Positions 8,550 through 17,857 of a stretch of 64,000 nt of DNA are shown piece by piece. The position numbers were made by a program, and so were the translations under genes. The number at the start of each line of letters is the position of its first letter. Within the stretch, counting starts at the first letter, position 1. This stretch comes from Castellaniella sp. UBA6218 (GTDB lineage: Bacteria; Pseudomonadota; Gammaproteobacteria; Burkholderiales; Burkholderiaceae_B). The DNA lies in contig DISE01000036.1 of the NCBI GenBank assembly GCA_002421865.1, positions 18,335 to 82,334 of the forward strand, written 5' to 3'. The notes under the pieces were generated by a model. The model did no database searches. It was not told where the DNA came from and worked only from the letters and a program-made list of their open reading frames with translations.

Positions 8550-8948
8550 ATGCCAGTGCGTGGCATCGAACGGGTGCGCGCGAATTATCGGCGCACGGTC
8601 CAGAAAATCGCGCGGCCGGTATCCGAGGGGGCGGTGTATGCCGTGCTGTCTCAGGGACGCGCGATGGCCGACACGATGACCCCGATCGACACCAGCAACC
8701 TGATCAACAGTGGCTACGCGCCGCAGATCACGGTGGCGCGCGGGAAGGTGACGGGGACCGTAGGCTATACGGCGTCGTATGCCTTCGCCGTGCATGAGGC
8801 GTCGGGCACACTTAAGGGCCAGTCCCGGCTCAGCGGGCGGGGCGACTATTGGGATCCGAACGCACAGCCACGCTTCCTGGTCGAGGGCTTCGATCAGTTG
8901 AAATCGTCCGTCCCTGCAATCCTCAAGGCCTACTACCGTGCTGGATGA
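8550..8948 (+). CDS. HK97 gp10-like tail completion protein
   Basis: 132 residues. The core pattern matches gp10-like proteins: a helical start, then TPIDTSNLINSGY, a beta segment ending in GYTASYAFAVHEASG, and PRFLVEGFDQ with an amphipathic C-terminal helix. These proteins sit at the head-tail junction. It overlaps the following GTG start by 11 bases. Confidence 0.72.
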   Translation: MPVRGIERVRANYRRTVQKIARPVSEGAVYAVLSQGRAMADTMTPIDTSNLINSGYAPQITVARGKVTGTVGYTASYAFAVHEASGTLKGQSRLSGRGDYWDPNAQPRFLVEGFDQLKSSVPAILKAYYRAG

Positions 8949-9297
8949 ACTGAAAGACTGGATCGAAGCGATTCTCGGGCCTTCCTGGGTCTACAGCACG
9001 GGTATGTGGACAGATCGCCCAGACATTGCTGCAAGCCCTATCTGCTCGATACAGAACGATGGCGGCCCGCAGCCTGACGTGGACGATCGCCGCCCGCGGT
9101 TCCGTGTGATCTTGCTGGGGCCTATTCAGGGGGCGGTAGGGATGACGAAGGATGCCGCCGATGCGCTGACGGCAGCCGCACTGAGCGCCGCAACCCCGTG
9201 CGGGGCCGCGCACATTCGAATCGCCGAGCCCACCGGGCCAGGCACAACGACCGAGGGCCGGCGCTGGTACGCGTTGGACATCGAAATCCTTTTTTGA
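8938..9297 (+). CDS. Putative tail terminator protein
   Basis: 119 residues from GTG 8938. The length, the position just before the tail tube gene and the pattern of an N-terminal helix followed by strands (RFRVILLGP, GRRWYALDIEILF) fit the tail terminator or tail completion family. The two-base-step overlap with the gp10-like gene implies coupled translation. An intrinsic terminator follows. Confidence 0.55.
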   Translation: MLDELKDWIEAILGPSWVYSTGMWTDRPDIAASPICSIQNDGGPQPDVDDRRPRFRVILLGPIQGAVGMTKDAADALTAAALSAATPCGAAHIRIAEPTGPGTTTEGRRWYALDIEILF

Positions 9298-9319
9298 CCG
9301 CCTCCGGGCGATTTTTATT

Positions 9320-9347
9320 GCCGCCCTCCTGGCGGCTTTTCTTTTTT
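9320..9347 (+). terminator. Intrinsic terminator before the tail tube gene
   Basis: GCCGCC (9320-9325) and GGCGGC (9331-9336) form a perfect 6-bp stem with a CTCCT loop, followed by TTTTCTTTTTT. The tail tube gene begins 11 bases later, so its expression may need its own promoter or partial read-through. Confidence 0.82.
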
Positions 9348-9358
9348 GGAGGCCGTCA

Positions 9359-10108
9359 ATGGCTAACTGCAAATCCCAGAAATATGTGGGCCGCGACGTG
9401 GTCCTGGAATACGCCATCGGTTGCGCCGATACCCTGCCGACCGAGGCCGACTGGAAGCGCTTTGGCTCAATGCGCACCAAGGAATTCAATCTGGAGTGGG
9501 AGACCACCGACGCGACGGCTGACGACTCGATCGGCGCGCTGCGCGAGAACTTGGCCACGTTCCAGTCGTTGACGATTTCGGGCGATGGCACCTGCAAGGC
9601 CAGCGGCGCCGGCTCGGCCAATCTGATCGAACTGACCAAGCACGTCGCTAATCCGACGGCCACGGCAGGCCAACCGTTCGCCTGGATGCGTATGACGTTC
9701 CCCGACCTGACCTTCACGGCCTTCATGATCATCACGACCATGAGCCGGTCGGCGCCGTTTGACGATGTGACGACCTACAGCATGGAAGCCAGCGCCACAA
9801 CCAGCGATTACGGCCTGATCGTCGAGGACACGCCGGATCCGGACGCGCCGGCCGTGACGTCTGTCGAAGTCGTGCCGGCCACGCTGTCCATGATCGTGGG
9901 CGAGACCTACGACGTGGAGGCTGTCGTGCTGCCCACCAGCGCGTCGCAAGGCGTGACCTGGAGTACCAGCGATACGCTTATTGCGACCGTCAACGCCCTG
10001 ACCGGCGTCGTGACGGCTGTGGGCGATGGTACGGCGACGATCACCGCGACCAGTTCGAGCGATCCGGCGAAATCGGATACCTGCGCGGTGACGGTGACTG
10101 CGGCGTAA
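9359..10108 (+). CDS. Major tail tube protein with C-terminal Ig-like (BIG2) domain
   Basis: 249 residues. Residues 1-155 form a tail tube-like domain (CKSQKYVGRDVVLEY start; FNLEWETTDATADDS, a typical tube-protein strand). Residues about 165-249 form a bacterial Ig-like group 2 domain with the landmarks VPATLSMIVGE, GVTWSTSD, ATVNALTGVVTAVGDGTATITA. Ig-like domains decorate the outside of many siphovirus tails and may help weak binding to cell surfaces. The domain is Thr/Val-rich and separated by an Asp/Pro linker. Confidence 0.85.
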   Translation: MANCKSQKYVGRDVVLEYAIGCADTLPTEADWKRFGSMRTKEFNLEWETTDATADDSIGALRENLATFQSLTISGDGTCKASGAGSANLIELTKHVANPTATAGQPFAWMRMTFPDLTFTAFMIITTMSRSAPFDDVTTYSMEASATTSDYGLIVEDTPDPDAPAVTSVEVVPATLSMIVGETYDVEAVVLPTSASQGVTWSTSDTLIATVNALTGVVTAVGDGTATITATSSSDPAKSDTCAVTVTAA

Positions 10109-10117
10109 CGTGGGTTC

Positions 10118-10137
10118 GGCCGGGCAGCCGCCCGGCC
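10118..10137 (+). other. GC hairpin after the tail tube gene
   Basis: GGCCGGGC and GCCCGGCC form a perfect 8-bp stem around AGCC, 9 bases after the tail tube stop. No T-run follows, so it is more likely an RNA-stabilising hairpin or a Rho-related end than an intrinsic terminator. Confidence 0.5.
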
Positions 10138-10182
10138 AACCGGCAAGGGTAAGATTGCCTGAAACAACGACGAGGAGCCATC

Positions 10183-10674
10183 ATGAACGAGTTGCTCGAT
10201 TGGGCGGAGAAGGCGGGGGTCGAGAACATGCGGCAGCAGCGTACCGCTGCGGATTTCATGCGCAAGGAAGGGGTGACCACGCTCACCATCCTGTTGGCCG
10301 GTGCAACGGGCGCTCTGGCCTATGTGGTGAAAGGGCTGGACCAGCACACGGTATGGCTTGCCGCTGGAGCGCTGACCATGTCGCTGTACCTGTATGCGCT
10401 GTCAGCGGCGACCGTGTTCCTGGTGATGTACATCCAGGGATTCCCTGCGCTGTACAACGAGCCGGTCAACCTCTATCAGAAGCAGTATTCCCTGGAGGCG
10501 CTGCGGGAGGTCGAACTGCAGAACCTGCAGGGACGCATCGATATCGCCGTGAAGCGCAATCTCTGTCTGCAGAACCGGCTGAACCGGATTCGGGTATTTG
10601 CCGTATGCAGCCCGATCACCTTCGGTGCGGGCGCGTGGGCAGCCCTTTACTTGGGTGGGGGTACGGTTCTCTGA
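10183..10674 (+). CDS. Phage accessory membrane protein of unknown function
   Basis: 163 residues with GAGGAG upstream of the start. A soluble N-terminal helix (about 30 residues) precedes two adjacent membrane segments (about 33-52 and 58-88), a long helix of about 50 residues, and a third hydrophobic segment near the C-terminus (about 135-158). It interrupts the tail module between tail tube and chaperone-like genes, together with the reverse-strand lipoprotein. It resembles no tail protein and is best read as an accessory gene; superinfection exclusion is only a guess. Confidence 0.6.
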   Translation: MNELLDWAEKAGVENMRQQRTAADFMRKEGVTTLTILLAGATGALAYVVKGLDQHTVWLAAGALTMSLYLYALSAATVFLVMYIQGFPALYNEPVNLYQKQYSLEALREVELQNLQGRIDIAVKRNLCLQNRLNRIRVFAVCSPITFGAGAWAALYLGGGTVL

Positions 10675-10743
10675 TCGCGATTTGGGATAGGGCGCGGCTG
10701 GGGAATCTCGGGCGTCGGCTGTTCTTTTTTCTGATCGCTCATG

Positions 10744-11145
10744 CTATTTCCTTGGCTGATCGGTAACGGGGCCACCGCCATCGACAGCAATGCCGGTGGC
10801 GGTCCCGTACTGACTGGACGAGCTGGACGTGCTTTGCAGGACGCCTCGCTGATCGAAAGTTAGCACCACGTTGCTCGACCGAGTATCCACCCCTCCGGCG
10901 AATGCGCCAACGATAGGGATGAATGTGCTGCCGCGGGTTCTGGCTTCCGAGTAGGTGTACATGACCATTGTTGTGCCGTCGGAGTTGCGCATGGTCGTCG
11001 TAGGCTGTCCCAAGGCAGCGATCACCTCCTGCTTTGTCGTCTGGCCTTCCTTGAACTGGGACATCTGGTCATCAGTGACGCGCACGCCAGACGATGCGCA
11101 GGCGGACAGTAGCAGCGCGACAAGGACGGCGGAGAGTTTCTTCAT
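10744..11145 (-). CDS. SmpA/OmlA (BamE-like) lipoprotein carried by the prophage
   Basis: 133 residues. A signal peptide ends in the lipobox LLSAC with Cys16 as the lipidation site. The body follows the BamE/SmpA pattern: helix-rich FKEGQTTKQEVIAALGQPT, then the strand pair GTTMVMYTY and SSNVVLTFDQRGVL. The Ser-rich C-terminus is unlike housekeeping BamE. It is the only reverse-strand gene in the tail module, its promoter must lie inside the next gene, and it would be expressed from the lysogen. An envelope-modifying (lysogenic conversion) role is inferred. Confidence 0.8.
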   Translation of the reverse strand: MKKLSAVLVALLLSACASSGVRVTDDQMSQFKEGQTTKQEVIAALGQPTTTMRNSDGTTMVMYTYSEARTRGSTFIPIVGAFAGGVDTRSSNVVLTFDQRGVLQSTSSSSSQYGTATGIAVDGGGPVTDQPRK

Positions 11146-11171
11146 GCCATGACTCCGGTAGCTTCGAGATT

Positions 11172-11771
11172 ATGCAAATTCTGACCGAAATCGGCGAGGT
11201 GTGCATCCACGCCGGCCGTGATGTGCTGCTGCGTCCGTCCCTGGCAGCCATTGCCAGCCTGGGCGATCCGCGCGAAATCGTGGAGGTCTTCGCTCGCGTG
11301 ATGGCTGGCGACCACATGGACAGCCTGGGAGTGGTGTTCGCTTGTGCCGAAGAGGATGTGTCTGACCTGTTCGGCTGCTACGAGTTTCGCGGCGATGCGA
11401 TCCGCTACACCTCCGGCACCGCGCCAGCCGCCCACGTCGTGCCGCTGGCCCAGTGCCTGATGCGCCACGGCGTTGTCGGGGTCGCCAAGCCTCTGCCGCG
11501 CCGCGCCGACGCCGAGGATCAGTACCTGACCGAGTTCGACGCGAAAGAGCATGCCGCCCTGGCTATGGCTCACCTGGGCCTGACCGAGCGCGAGGCCTGG
11601 AACATGACGATGACGGGCCTGGTCGCGGCGTTGCGGGCGAAGTTCCCGCCATCGACCAAGGACTCACCAGGCGCGCGTGCGCCGACGAGGGAGGAGCACG
11701 AGGCTACAGAGGCTTGGTACGAAAGAGTGCTAGAAGCCAGGGCATCTCGAAAAAACAAGACGATTCATTGA
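11172..11771 (+). CDS. DUF6246-like protein, probable tail assembly chaperone
   Basis: 199 residues from ATG 11172; the open frame reaches back to 11094, but that part is antisense to the lipoprotein signal peptide. The N-terminus MQILTEIGEVCI and the helical second half (HAALAMAHLGLTEREAWNMTMTGLVAALRAKF) resemble the DUF6246 family found just before tape measure genes. That place is normally taken by tail assembly chaperones. I see no obvious slippery frameshift site. Confidence 0.62.
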   Translation: MQILTEIGEVCIHAGRDVLLRPSLAAIASLGDPREIVEVFARVMAGDHMDSLGVVFACAEEDVSDLFGCYEFRGDAIRYTSGTAPAAHVVPLAQCLMRHGVVGVAKPLPRRADAEDQYLTEFDAKEHAALAMAHLGLTEREAWNMTMTGLVAALRAKFPPSTKDSPGARAPTREEHEATEAWYERVLEARASRKNKTIH

Positions 11772-11778
11772 GTTGAAC

Positions 11779-11835
11779 GGCTCGCTTCGGCGGGCCTTTT
11801 TCATTCTCGGGCTCTGCTTAGGCAGGGCCTTTTTC
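11779..11835 (+). terminator. Two tandem hairpins before the tape measure gene
   Basis: GGCTCGC-TTCG-GCGGGCC (11779-11796) is followed by five T. A second stem, GGCTCTGC/GCAGGGCC (11810-11829), is also followed by five T. Both sit in the 77-base gap before the tape measure start and could tune its level relative to upstream tail genes. Confidence 0.75.
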
Positions 11836-11848
11836 ATGAGCGCAAGAA

Positions 11849-14818
11849 ATGGCTGAAGGTACTTCGGTAGGGGCGATCTACTACACCGTTTCGGCGGATG
11901 TCGAGCCCCTTGTCAATAGCACGGCCGCGGCCGATTCGTCTTTGGACGGTTTGAACAAAACGCTCAGCAAGACAGATAAAGCCGCCAACGACACGCGCTT
12001 TCAGATGACGAAGACGGCCGCCGCCGTCAAGGCCTTGGGCGCTGAGTCTACGGCCGCGCGCGCGAACGTGTCGAGCCTCTACGGCGCCCTGGCCGGCCTG
12101 GTGTCCCTGCGCGCAGCCCAAGGTCTGATCGAGATGGCTGACGCCTACAACGAAATGGCCGAGCGCATCTCCATGGCCACGTCCAGCGCGGGCGAATACG
12201 AGCATGTCCAGCAGCGATTGCTGGCGACGGCGAACGGCACATACCGGAGCCTTGCCGAGGCCCAGGAACTGTATGTTCTGACGGCGAGCACCCTGAAGAG
12301 CCTGGGCTACGACACCGACCAGTCCATGGACATCGTGGATAGCCTGTCCTATACCTTCGTGAAGAACGCGACGGCGGCGGATCGGGCGAAGACCACTATC
12401 GACGCTGTTACTAAGGCGCTGAACAAGGGCAAGGTCGAGGCCGACGGTTGGCAATCGATCCTGGCGGCCGTGCCGACCATCGTCGACGATTTGGCGGCGT
12501 CTACCGGCCGCAGCGCGGCCGAGATCCTGGCGCTGGGCGCCCAGGGCAAGATCACCGGCCGTGAACTGTCGGAGTCTTTGCGCCAGTCGCTGGACGAAAA
12601 TAAAAAGGCCGCCGACGGCATGGCGACGACCGTCCGCGACGCCTTCAACAACCTGAAGAACAACCTGTCGGTCTTCGTGGGCGAGGCGAACCGTTCCAGC
12701 GGGGCCACGCAGTTGCTGTCCGGAGCGCTGGTCGGCCTGGGCAACAACATCGACACGGTCGTGAAGCTACTGATGGTAGCTGGTGCTGGCGCGCTGGCCC
12801 GCTACATCGCACAGCTCGGGGCGTCGGCCATCGCCAGCGGTCGAGCCATGCTGGCGGCTCGTGCGCAGGCCGCCGAGGAGTTGCGTTTGGCACAAGCCCA
12901 TATGGCGGCTACACAGGCGGCATTGGCAGAGGCCACGGCCACCAGTGGTCTGTCTGCTGCACACGGCCGGGCCGCTGCTGCCGCAACTGCACACGCCGCC
13001 GCCGTCGCTCGGATGCAGGCTGCTCAGGCCGCCGTGGTGACTGTGGGCTCTCGCCTGCTGGGGTTGCTGGGTGGCCCTGTCGGCATCATCGCACTTCTGG
13101 CGTCCGCTGCAGCGTCGGTTGTCACGTTCGGCAGTGACTCGAAATTCGCGTCTGGGAAGGTGGATGGCCTGGCGGGGGCCGTGGATGCCCTGACTGCGTC
13201 GCTCAAGGATCTGAGCAATGCCGGGCTTTCGTCTGCCGCGTCTGGCGTCCAGAACCGCATCGAAGAGGCCGCCCGCTTGGCCGTCGAGGCCCAGGACAAA
13301 CTGGCCGATCTACAGCAGCAGCTCTCCAAGGCGCCACCTGGGTCTGATGCTGCCCGCCAGATCACCCAGCAGATGGCAAACTGGGGCGCGGTGTACGGAG
13401 AGGCACAGAAGGGCCTGGATAAGCTCCGCGACCGCGCGCGCGAGATCCAAGACATGCAGGGCCGGCGGGCCGAGGCAGCCAAGGGACCGGCAACTACGCA
13501 AGCAGATCCAGAGGTAGAGAAGAACCTGAAGTCCATGCGCGAGCAGCTTGAGTTGTCCAAGCTGACGGGCGCCGCCCGCGCGCGCCTGCAGGCCATCCAG
13601 AAATTGGGCACGAACGCCACAGCAGAAGAGCGCGCCGAGGCTGAGCGCCTGGCAACCCAGATATACGAACTGGAGAGCGCGCGCAAGGGAGCTTCGGCAG
13701 CTACCAAAGAATCCGCGAAAGCTAGCCTGGAGGACGCCAAGATCGTCAGTGAACTGGCAACCGAACTGCTTGGGGCCAGTGAGGCATCCCGCGAAATGGC
13801 TCAGGCCAAGGCGGCCGCCCAGCTATCGAAATTCGCAACACCTGAAGAAGTCGCTCAGGTGAAGGAACTGGCAGGCGCGCTATTCGATTTGAAGCAACAG
13901 CAAGCCGACCAGAAGCTGATCAATGAGGCCGATCCCATTCAGGCCGAGATTGATGGGTATGAGACCAAGCTGGCCGCATATCAGGACATGTTGTCTCGCA
14001 AGGCGATAAGCGACGAACAGTACTACCAGTACGCCGGCGATCTGGCAAAACAGCATGAAGAGACGATGCTCGCGCTGCAGGAAGAACGGTTCCGCAATGA
14101 ATCAGTGTGGAACGAGATGTTGATGGATGGCATCGATAGCCTGGGCCAGTCTGCGGCAGCGGCGCTGGAAAGCATCGTGTTGGGAACCGGCAATGCTGCG
14201 GATGCTGCTAAGGCGTTTGCGGGCACGATCCTAAAAGAGGTCGTCGGATCGTTTATGCAGATGGGCATCGAGCACGTTAAGGCCATCATCCTAGGGCGAG
14301 CCGCAGAAACGGCGGCAGGCGCGGCATATGCAGCCGCCACGGCCGCCCAAGTGCAGGCTACAACCGCGTTGGCCGCGCAGAATGCCTTCATGGCGACGGC
14401 AGCAATTCCAATCGTCGGCCCGGCTTTGGCCCCGGCTGCGGCTGCTGCGGCCGGGGCTGCTGCGGCAGCCCTTGGCGCACCGGCGATTGCTGCGTCAGTT
14501 GTTGCTGGAAAACGCCAATACGGCGGCCCGGTCGCCTCCAGCGGCATGTACCGCATCAACGAAACTGGCCGGCCCGAGATCCTGAACATGGCCAACGGCC
14601 AGCAGTTCCTGCTGCCCAACAGCCGCGGCGAGGTCGTGAGCAACCGGGACGCGACGGCGCAGGCGGGCAGCACGAGCAGCGATGCAGGGGGCGTCACGAT
14701 CAACCTGGGTGGCATCCACATCAGTTCCACGTGGCCGCTCCCCGACAGCAAAGTCCGCGATCTTGTGGGCCGCATCAACGACGCCCTGAAGGACGGCATG
14801 GTGCTGAGGACGAAATGA
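11849..14818 (+). CDS. Tail tape measure protein
   Basis: 989 residues, the largest prophage gene. An N-terminal tape-measure domain (about residues 70-270; RISMATSSAGEYEHVQQRLL, LGAQGKITGRELSESL) is followed by hydrophobic Ala-rich segments (about 300-430) and long coiled-coil helices (about 460-750). An Ala-rich hydrophobic stretch (about 800-890) precedes a C-terminal GGPVASSGMYRINETGRPE motif common in tape measures. At roughly 0.15 nm per residue the tail would be near 150 nm. The family fixes tail length and may enter the cell envelope during ejection. Confidence 0.93.
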   Translation: MAEGTSVGAIYYTVSADVEPLVNSTAAADSSLDGLNKTLSKTDKAANDTRFQMTKTAAAVKALGAESTAARANVSSLYGALAGLVSLRAAQGLIEMADAYNEMAERISMATSSAGEYEHVQQRLLATANGTYRSLAEAQELYVLTASTLKSLGYDTDQSMDIVDSLSYTFVKNATAADRAKTTIDAVTKALNKGKVEADGWQSILAAVPTIVDDLAASTGRSAAEILALGAQGKITGRELSESLRQSLDENKKAADGMATTVRDAFNNLKNNLSVFVGEANRSSGATQLLSGALVGLGNNIDTVVKLLMVAGAGALARYIAQLGASAIASGRAMLAARAQAAEELRLAQAHMAATQAALAEATATSGLSAAHGRAAAAATAHAAAVARMQAAQAAVVTVGSRLLGLLGGPVGIIALLASAAASVVTFGSDSKFASGKVDGLAGAVDALTASLKDLSNAGLSSAASGVQNRIEEAARLAVEAQDKLADLQQQLSKAPPGSDAARQITQQMANWGAVYGEAQKGLDKLRDRAREIQDMQGRRAEAAKGPATTQADPEVEKNLKSMREQLELSKLTGAARARLQAIQKLGTNATAEERAEAERLATQIYELESARKGASAATKESAKASLEDAKIVSELATELLGASEASREMAQAKAAAQLSKFATPEEVAQVKELAGALFDLKQQQADQKLINEADPIQAEIDGYETKLAAYQDMLSRKAISDEQYYQYAGDLAKQHEETMLALQEERFRNESVWNEMLMDGIDSLGQSAAAALESIVLGTGNAADAAKAFAGTILKEVVGSFMQMGIEHVKAIILGRAAETAAGAAYAAATAAQVQATTALAAQNAFMATAAIPIVGPALAPAAAAAAGAAAAALGAPAIAASVVAGKRQYGGPVASSGMYRINETGRPEILNMANGQQFLLPNSRGEVVSNRDATAQAGSTSSDAGGVTINLGGIHISSTWPLPDSKVRDLVGRINDALKDGMVLRTK

Positions 14819-15624
14819 GCAACATCACGGTCTTTTCTCCGAACCTGGTCGGCGCCGGCGGCTGCGACGGCCCCCGGGGATCGTATGCCCGCATCGGCTG
14901 GGACACGATCACCCGGACCGCCGCACTGACGGTCAGCAGCGAACGCACGGGGTTCCCGGGCGAGTCCCTGCGCAACGCCACGACCTACGATCGATGGGGC
15001 CCCGTGTCTACGCCGGCATGGGCGCAGTTCGACGCCGGCCGCGCCGTGGATATCGACTACGTGGGAATCGCCAGTCACAACCTGCGCTCGATGGGTGCCG
15101 AGATCTCCATCCAGTACAGCCAGGACGCCATAACGTGGGCCGATGCCATCGTGCTGACGCCCTCGCGCGACGATGCGCTGCTGGCCTGGTTCGAGCCGGT
15201 GACGGCCCGCTACTGGCGCGTGCACATCGCCAACGGCGCCACACCCTACATTGGCGTCGTCTACTTGGGCCAGATCCTGGTGATGCCGCGCGCGGTAACC
15301 GGCGGCCACACGCCCGGGACGCTGTCCCGCGCCACGGACATCATGCCCAGCAAGTCTGACAGCGGCCAGTTCCTGGGGCGATCCGTCATCCGCCAGGGCT
15401 TTGCTACGACCTACCACTGGGAGAACCTGCCGGCGCAGTGGTATCGGGACGAGTTCGACCGATTCGTCGCGGCCGCCGTGAAATACCCGTTTTTCCTGGC
15501 CGGAAACCCACAGCGCTGGCCTGACGAGGTGCTGTACGCCTGGACCACGAAGGATATGAAGCCCAGGTACATCCGCGCGCGCGACTGGATGGAAGTCGAC
15601 TTGCCTATGGAGGCCCTGGCATGA
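14815..15624 (+). CDS. Minor tail protein with discoidin-like fold
   Basis: 269 residues from ATG 14815, overlapping the tape measure stop by 4 bases. The middle has the pattern of a carbohydrate-binding, discoidin-like jelly roll: WAQFDAGRAVDIDYVGIASHNLRSMGAEISIQYS, then FEPVTARYWRVHIANG. It occupies the place of the first distal tail protein after the tape measure. A sugar-binding role is suggested by the fold-like pattern only. Confidence 0.65.
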   Translation: MSNITVFSPNLVGAGGCDGPRGSYARIGWDTITRTAALTVSSERTGFPGESLRNATTYDRWGPVSTPAWAQFDAGRAVDIDYVGIASHNLRSMGAEISIQYSQDAITWADAIVLTPSRDDALLAWFEPVTARYWRVHIANGATPYIGVVYLGQILVMPRAVTGGHTPGTLSRATDIMPSKSDSGQFLGRSVIRQGFATTYHWENLPAQWYRDEFDRFVAAAVKYPFFLAGNPQRWPDEVLYAWTTKDMKPRYIRARDWMEVDLPMEALA

Positions 15625-17381
15625 CGCCCGAAAAGCAGATGGGCCGCGAGCTGCGCACCATAGTCGAGATCGAGCAGGATTTCTGCCAGCTCGCCTACGG
15701 CGTCGCGCCGTGCGCGGCCGCCCTGGGCGTGACCGGCGATCGCAAGTGCTTCAACACCCTGGCTACATGCCAAGATCCGGAGCATTACACGCCGGGCAAG
15801 CTGACCGTGCGGTTCTGCAAGCCGACTCAAACGCTGCCCGCCGTGCCGGCGATCCCGATGGTCGTGGATGTCTCCACGGCTCCCACGGAGATCAACCCGG
15901 GCGGTGGCGGCCGTGATTCCGGGGCCCTGGGCAAGCGCGCGCGGGTGACCGTGACGTTCCAAGATGCGCCGCACTCGGATATCGGCGTGGATCCCTACGT
16001 CGCCGGTCGTGGATACCGGCCGATGGAGCGCGGGACGTTCTGGTCAAAGTGGCTGGCGCGCAATCCGTATTACAACGGCCGCGTGATGCGCATCCGCGAG
16101 GGCTATGTCGGCCAGGGCCTGGAGGACATGACGACCCGGACCTATCTGATCGACAAGATTGATGGGCCCGACACCAAGGGCCGCGTGAAAGTCACAGCGC
16201 TCGACATTCTGGCGCTGGCCGACAACGACAAAGCCCAGGCGCCAGCGGCGTCCACGGGCGAACTGATCACGGATATCAATTCGTCCAGCACGGCCGCGAT
16301 CCGCATCACTGGGGCAGTGGCCGCGGATTACCCAGCGCCTGGCACTGTCCGGATCAACGACGAGCTGATCACGTACACGGCCACGACAACGATCAGCGAG
16401 ACCGAGATCCAGTTGTCCGGGATCACGCGGGGCACCGACGGGTCTGAAGCTCAGTCGCAAAGCGAGGGCGACCGCGTCCAGCGCTGTCTGCGCTACGAGA
16501 ACGTCCGCGTGGATGCGCTGGCGCGCGAGTGGCTGGTGGAATACGGCGGCGTGCCAGAGGGCTTCATTCCGTGGGCCGATTGGCAGGCCGAGGCCGACAC
16601 ATGGCTCGCGCAGTTCGATTTGACGGGCCTCATCACCGAACCGACCGGCGTGCAAGATCTGCTGGCCGAGATCACCGAGCAGTGCCTGTTCTACGTCTGG
16701 TGGGACGAGCGCGCGCAGTTGATCAGGTTGGCCGCGATCCGGCCGCCGGATTCCGATGTGCCGCTGTTGACGGGGGATGCCAACATCCTGGCCGACAGCG
16801 CGGAGCTGTCCCAAGATCCGGGCGGCCGCTGGTCGCAGGTCTGGGTCTATTGGGGTCAGCGTGACCCCACCGAGAAGCTAGACAGGGACTCCAACTACCG
16901 GCATCTGCGGGTGCGCGCCGACACGGAGGCCGAGGCTGCGGATCAGTACGGCGAGCAGCGCATCAAGAAGATCTTTTCGCGCTGGCTGCACAGCGAGGCA
17001 CAGGCGATCAACGTCACCACGCGCCTGCTGAACCGCTACCGCGACAACCCCCAGTACATGACGCTGGATCTTGATGCGAAGGACCGCGAGCACTGGACCG
17101 GAGATGTTGTGGATGTCGAACACCGGACGGTCGTGGACGATACCGGCCTGCCCGTGCGTGTGCGCTGGCAGATTGTCTCGGCCGAGGAGAAGGAGCCCGG
17201 GCACTCGATCACCTACAAGCTTTTTGCCTACGAGTTCAAGATCTCGGGCCGACCGGGGTACTGGATGCCGATCGATGCCCCTGACTATGCCAGTGCGACT
17301 GACGAGGAAAAGGCAGCTGGCGCCTGGTGGTCCGACGAGAACGGGTTCATCGGCGAGGACAAGGGATTTTCGTGGATCTGA
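15621..17381 (+). CDS. Tail tip / baseplate hub-like protein
   Basis: 586 residues. The N-terminus has four conserved-looking cysteines (DFCQ, APC, KCFN, ATCQDPEHY) that may bind metal. A middle region has hub-like strands (VRINDELITYT, GITRGTDGS). The C-terminal part (FSRWLHSEAQAINVTTRLLNRYRDNPQYMTLDLDAKD) resembles phage proteins that follow the distal tail protein and form the central tip. It overlaps the preceding gene by 4 bases. Confidence 0.65.
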   Translation: MTPEKQMGRELRTIVEIEQDFCQLAYGVAPCAAALGVTGDRKCFNTLATCQDPEHYTPGKLTVRFCKPTQTLPAVPAIPMVVDVSTAPTEINPGGGGRDSGALGKRARVTVTFQDAPHSDIGVDPYVAGRGYRPMERGTFWSKWLARNPYYNGRVMRIREGYVGQGLEDMTTRTYLIDKIDGPDTKGRVKVTALDILALADNDKAQAPAASTGELITDINSSSTAAIRITGAVAADYPAPGTVRINDELITYTATTTISETEIQLSGITRGTDGSEAQSQSEGDRVQRCLRYENVRVDALAREWLVEYGGVPEGFIPWADWQAEADTWLAQFDLTGLITEPTGVQDLLAEITEQCLFYVWWDERAQLIRLAAIRPPDSDVPLLTGDANILADSAELSQDPGGRWSQVWVYWGQRDPTEKLDRDSNYRHLRVRADTEAEAADQYGEQRIKKIFSRWLHSEAQAINVTTRLLNRYRDNPQYMTLDLDAKDREHWTGDVVDVEHRTVVDDTGLPVRVRWQIVSAEEKEPGHSITYKLFAYEFKISGRPGYWMPIDAPDYASATDEEKAAGAWWSDENGFIGEDKGFSWI

Positions 17382-17392
17382 TGGGGATTTGA

Positions 17393-17857
17393 ATGGCAAC
17401 GTGGACTGATATTGATGACACCAGGCTCGAGCCCGGGAAACCGATCCGGTCGGTGGATGGACTGGCCCTGCGGGACAACCCGATTGCGATCACGGAGGGC
17501 GCGGCGGGCGCACCGCGAATCCAGGAAGCGGCCTTGGCCAATGGGGTGGCATCCAATCGAGTGCTGGCAAACGGCGCGGTGACTGCGCAGAAGTTGGCTG
17601 CTGGCGTCAATGAAACAACCTGGGTTCTGGGCCGGAATGCCGGCGCCAGCGTTGGGGCAGTTGGAACCTATGCGCTTTTGTTCAAAACGTCGTCTTCTGC
17701 CGCGAACCCTGGCAGTGTTTTCGGCGGGTCTGAGCTGCGCTATTCGTCTGCGGCCGCCGACTCTGGCGGCATCCCGTCTGGATCTTGGCGATGCATGGGA
17801 TATGTCCCGAACAACTCCGGCGCCTCTGGCGTCACTCTGTGGCTGAGGGTCGCATGA
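17393..17857 (+). CDS. Tail tip accessory / fibre-attachment protein
   Basis: 154 residues beginning MATWTDIDDTRLEPGKPIRSVDGLALRDNP, a start often seen in short phage tail proteins between hub and fibre genes. The rest is Gly/Ala/Ser-rich and probably beta-structured. It ends with an ATGA overlap to the next gene. Function is inferred from position. Confidence 0.55.
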   Translation: MATWTDIDDTRLEPGKPIRSVDGLALRDNPIAITEGAAGAPRIQEAALANGVASNRVLANGAVTAQKLAAGVNETTWVLGRNAGASVGAVGTYALLFKTSSSAANPGSVFGGSELRYSSAAADSGGIPSGSWRCMGYVPNNSGASGVTLWLRVA

